From assembly GCF_001279695.1 (NCBI RefSeq), contig NZ_LGDD01000070.1:1-64000 (forward strand): DNA of 64,000 bases, written 5' to 3'. The notes below the pieces were generated by a model that was given only the letters and a program-made list of their open reading frames with translations, made no database searches and had not been told where the DNA came from. The translations under genes and the position numbers were made by a program. Below, one piece after another: positions 61,802 through 64,000 of the stretch (the first letter of the stretch is position 1; every line of letters begins with the position of its first letter). This stretch comes from Streptomyces sp. WM6378. Lineage in GTDB: Bacteria; Actinomycetota; Actinomycetes; Streptomycetales; Streptomycetaceae.

Positions 61802-63233
61802 GCACTTGACGGTACGGAGCGGAGGCCTCGTCCGCACGGGGGGTACCCCCCGTATTTCTTCCTCGTGCCAGCACGAAGAAGAGCGCCGCCGGGACGGCCA
61901 GGCCCACGATCCACGAGACGTCGGCGCCGCCGAGCCGCTCGACCAGCGGGCCCGTGTAGAAGCTCGTGGCCAGGAACGGGAGCTGGGCGAGCACCCCGAT
62001 CACGTACACCGACAGCGCGTCCCAGCGCCAAGTGCCGTAGCGGCCGCGGGGGTCGAAGAGGGCCGGGATGTCGTAGCGCTCGCGGGAGATCAGGTAGTAG
62101 TCGACCAGGTTGATCGCGGACCACGGCGTGAAGAAGGTCAGCAGGAAGAGCAGGAAGTCCTTGAACGAGGTCAGGAACGAGTCCTTGCCCGCGAGCGCCA
62201 CCGCCGTGCCGGCCACCATGATGCCGCCGATGTAGAGGGCGCGGGCGCGCGGCCCGATCGTCTTCTGGGCGCGGAAGCCGCTGACGCTGGTCACCATCGA
62301 CATGAACCCGCCGTAGGTGTTGAGCACGTTGATCGTGAGCTTGCCCAGCGCGATCGTGAAGTACAGGAACGAGGCGATCAGGCCGGTGCCGCCGAGCCCG
62401 ACGACGTACCCGACCTGGTTGGCGAGGAAGGCGTCGCCGGCGGTCGCCGCGACCAGCACGCCGAAGGCCATCGACCACTGGGAGCCCAGTGCCGAGCCCG
62501 CCAGCGTCCACCAGAAGGTGGCGCGGGTGCTGGTCGTGCGGGGCAGGTAGCGCGAGTAGTCCGCGACGTACGGGCCGAACGCGAGCTGCCAGGACGCCGA
62601 GAGGGAGACCGCGAGCAGGAACATCGGGAGGTGGAAGGCGCGGTCGTGCAGGACCGCCGTCAGGTCGATCCGGTCAAGCAGACGTATGCCCAGGTAGACG
62701 AAGGCCAGTGCGCAGATCACGCTCGCCACCCGGCCGAGCGCGTGGATCACCCGGTAGCCGATCGTCGCCGTCACGGCGGTGACCAGGGCGAAGATGACGA
62801 TGCCGGGGGTCTCGCCGAGGTGGGTGAGCTCGCCGGTCGCCTGGCCCGCGAGCACGCTGCCGCTGGCGAAGAAGCCGACGTACATCACGATCACCAGGAG
62901 CAGCGGCACCACCGCCCCGCGCACGCCGAACTGGGCCCGCGAGGAGATCATCTGCGGCAGCCCCAGGCGCGGGCCCTGCGCCGAGTGCAGGGCCATCACG
63001 GCGCCGCCGAGCAGGTTGCCGACGACGAGGCCGATCAGCGACCAGAACGCGCCGCCGCCGAAGACCACCGCGAGGGCGCCGGTCACGACGGCGGTGATCT
63101 GGAGGTTGGCGCCGAGCCACAGCGTGAACTGGCTGAAGGCGCTGCCGTGGCGCTCGGCGTCCGGGACGACGTCGATGGAGCGGCGCTCGACGAGGGAGGC
63201 GCCGGGCCCTGAGGGTTCGGGGGATGCGGTCAT
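61788..63233 (-). CDS. NCS1-family nucleobase/cation symporter
   Basis: 481 residues with about 12 TM helices. The FTLWLGANLQITAVVTG segment in TM1 and GPRLGLPQMISSRAQFGVRGA are diagnostic of the cytosine/purine/hydantoin/allantoin permease family, as is WSAINLVDYYLI late in the protein. Imports nucleobases or related heterocycles with Na+ or H+; substrate not readable. The start is ATG at 63233 with AAGGAG. Divergent from the lyase homologue across 142 bp holding an imperfect palindrome; a shared substrate or regulator is possible. Confidence 0.9.
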   Translation of the reverse strand: MTASPEPSGPGASLVERRSIDVVPDAERHGSAFSQFTLWLGANLQITAVVTGALAVVFGGGAFWSLIGLVVGNLLGGAVMALHSAQGPRLGLPQMISSRAQFGVRGAVVPLLLVIVMYVGFFASGSVLAGQATGELTHLGETPGIVIFALVTAVTATIGYRVIHALGRVASVICALAFVYLGIRLLDRIDLTAVLHDRAFHLPMFLLAVSLSASWQLAFGPYVADYSRYLPRTTSTRATFWWTLAGSALGSQWSMAFGVLVAATAGDAFLANQVGYVVGLGGTGLIASFLYFTIALGKLTINVLNTYGGFMSMVTSVSGFRAQKTIGPRARALYIGGIMVAGTAVALAGKDSFLTSFKDFLLFLLTFFTPWSAINLVDYYLISRERYDIPALFDPRGRYGTWRWDALSVYVIGVLAQLPFLATSFYTGPLVERLGGADVSWIVGLAVPAALFFVLARGRNTGGTPRADEASAPYRQVHGCP

Positions 63234-63277
63234 GGGGGTGCTCCTTCGCGACGAGGAGGCGGTGCAGGCTTGCCCGG

Positions 63278-63295
63278 CTGTATATCGTCATGCAG
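63278..63295. promoter_or_regulatory. Candidate operator between NCS1 permease and lyase genes
   Basis: Imperfect palindrome CTGTATATCGTCATGCAG (12 of 18 positions symmetric), 45 bp upstream of the permease start. A TTGACA box reading leftward lies at 63318-63323. GntR-type regulators use sites of this look; no regulator gene is in view. Confidence 0.4.
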
Positions 63296-63375
63296 AGTTC
63301 TGGGTGTCTGAATAACTTGTCAATGGCTCGGGTCCGGGTCCTTGGCGCCGCGTCCGGAAATGGTGGTGTTCGCGC

Positions 63376-64000
63376 ATGTTGTCGTCCCACGTCGTGGACG
63401 CCTCGCAGGATTCGCCGACCGGGATCGTCGTGCTCGACGGCGAGACCCTGCCCGTCGCCGACGTCGTCCGGCTCGCCGACGGAACCGCGCGCCCCGTGCC
63501 CGGCACCGAGGCGATGCGACGCGTCGAGCACGCCTGGCACACCGCGCGCGAACTCGCCGCCTCCGGGCGGGTGTACGGCCGCTCGACCGGAGTCGGCGCC
63601 AACCGCACCGAGGCCGTGCCCACCGAGGCCGCCGCGGGCCACGGTCTGCGCCTGCTGCGCAGCCACGCCGGGGCGATCGGCGACCCGCTGCCGGCCCGCG
63701 AGGTCCGCGCGATGCTCGCCGTGCGGGCCAACCAGCTGCTCGCGGGCGGTGCGGGCCTCCGCCCGACCGTCGTCACCGCGCTGTGCGAGGCGCTGGAGGC
63801 CGGGGCGCAGCCGGTGGTCAACGAGTTCGGCTCGGTCGGCACCGGGGACATCGCCGCCCTCGCCCAGGTCGGCCTCGCGCTGGCCGGGGAACACCCCTGG
63901 CAGGGCGGCCCCGAGCCCGAGGCGCAGCCCCTCGACAACAACGACGCGCTGGCGCTGATCAGTTCCAACGCCCTGACCCTGGGCCAGTCCGCGCTCGCCC
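63376..64000 (+). CDS. Aromatic amino acid lyase (HAL/PAL) homologue with variant MIO motif, 3' end outside window
   Basis: The first ~208 residues are visible. Matches the lyase family: GRVYGRSTGVGANRTEAV (the Y-loop and G-TGxG segment), LLRSHAGAIGD, ANQLLAGGAGLRP and LDNNDALALISSNALTLG. The prosthetic MIO group normally forms from Ala-Ser-Gly in GSVGASGDLAPLA; here the stretch reads FGSVGTGDIAALAQ with Gly155-Thr156-Gly157 at the triad. The core serine is therefore Thr. Either MIO forms from a variant triad, as in some actinobacterial homologues, or the protein has another role. The start is ATG at 63376; no strong ribosome site. It is not the standard HutH. Confidence 0.8.
   Translation, partial: MLSSHVVDASQDSPTGIVVLDGETLPVADVVRLADGTARPVPGTEAMRRVEHAWHTARELAASGRVYGRSTGVGANRTEAVPTEAAAGHGLRLLRSHAGAIGDPLPAREVRAMLAVRANQLLAGGAGLRPTVVTALCEALEAGAQPVVNEFGSVGTGDIAALAQVGLALAGEHPWQGGPEPEAQPLDNNDALALISSNALTLGQSALA

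Overview
This 64 kb window is a stretch of Streptomyces core chromosome. The DNA is very GC-rich, codon third positions are almost all G or C, and many genes start with GTG or TTG. It carries the Streptomyces tRNA gene bldA (Leu, anticodon UAA), two resuscitation-promoting-factor genes next to enolase and divIC, and a gene order resembling the known prs-glmU-mfd-mazG-rpf-eno-divIC-ppx-ndh region of that genus. All assignments come from reading the sequence; no searches were run.

Layout. 1-4.5 kb: the 3' end of a beta-lactamase-like gene, prs, glmU, tRNA-Gln(UUG), and a LAGLIDADG-like HTH gene abutting the tRNA. 4.5-5.8 kb: an orphan sensor kinase. 6.0-11.0 kb: a compact cluster of nucleic-acid-attacking toxin-like domains, each paired with a SUKH-superfamily immunity domain. 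It comprises a YwqJ-type deaminase gene beside a SUKH-3 gene, a WHH-type nuclease domain fused to a SUKH domain, and a long Imm35/YrhB-like + Pro/Gly linker + deaminase + SUKH-4 fusion. A DivIVA-like coiled-coil gene follows. 12-20 kb: an MFS exporter, a MacB-type ABC transporter, and an ECF sigma/membrane protein/DUF2079 operon. 20-35 kb: mfd, an HNH lipoprotein, a lipoprotein, an N6-methylase-like gene with an altered catalytic motif, a membrane protein + Ser/Thr kinase pair, a YfhO-type membrane protein, a SurA-like lipoprotein and mazG. 35-46.9 kb: a flavohaemoprotein divergent from a P450, rpfC-like, a c-di-AMP (ydaO-type) riboswitch, rpfA, eno, divIC, a DUF501 gene, ppx, a Rex-like site, ndh and a Cfa-type methyltransferase. 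47-51 kb: a second MacB-type ABC transporter and bldA. 51-64 kb: a BAX-inhibitor-1 protein, a GH16-GH64 glucanase operon behind tandem LacI-type palindromes, small conserved genes, a thiolase, an SGNH hydrolase, cystathionine beta-synthase, an NCS1 permease, and a divergent aromatic-amino-acid-lyase homologue cut by the window end.

How the parts connect. The most unusual system is the 6-11 kb toxin/immunity cluster. None of its toxin-like proteins shows a signal peptide or secretion module, and two carry toxin and immunity domains in one polypeptide, which suggests an intracellular system rather than exported weapons. The free-standing deaminase gene contains a TTA codon, and the tRNA that reads TTA (bldA) lies in the same window. 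Reading all genes by eye, I found only one other TTA gene, the flavohaemoprotein. A family of intergenic repeats occurs at five places, one of them between the two genes of the second ABC operon.
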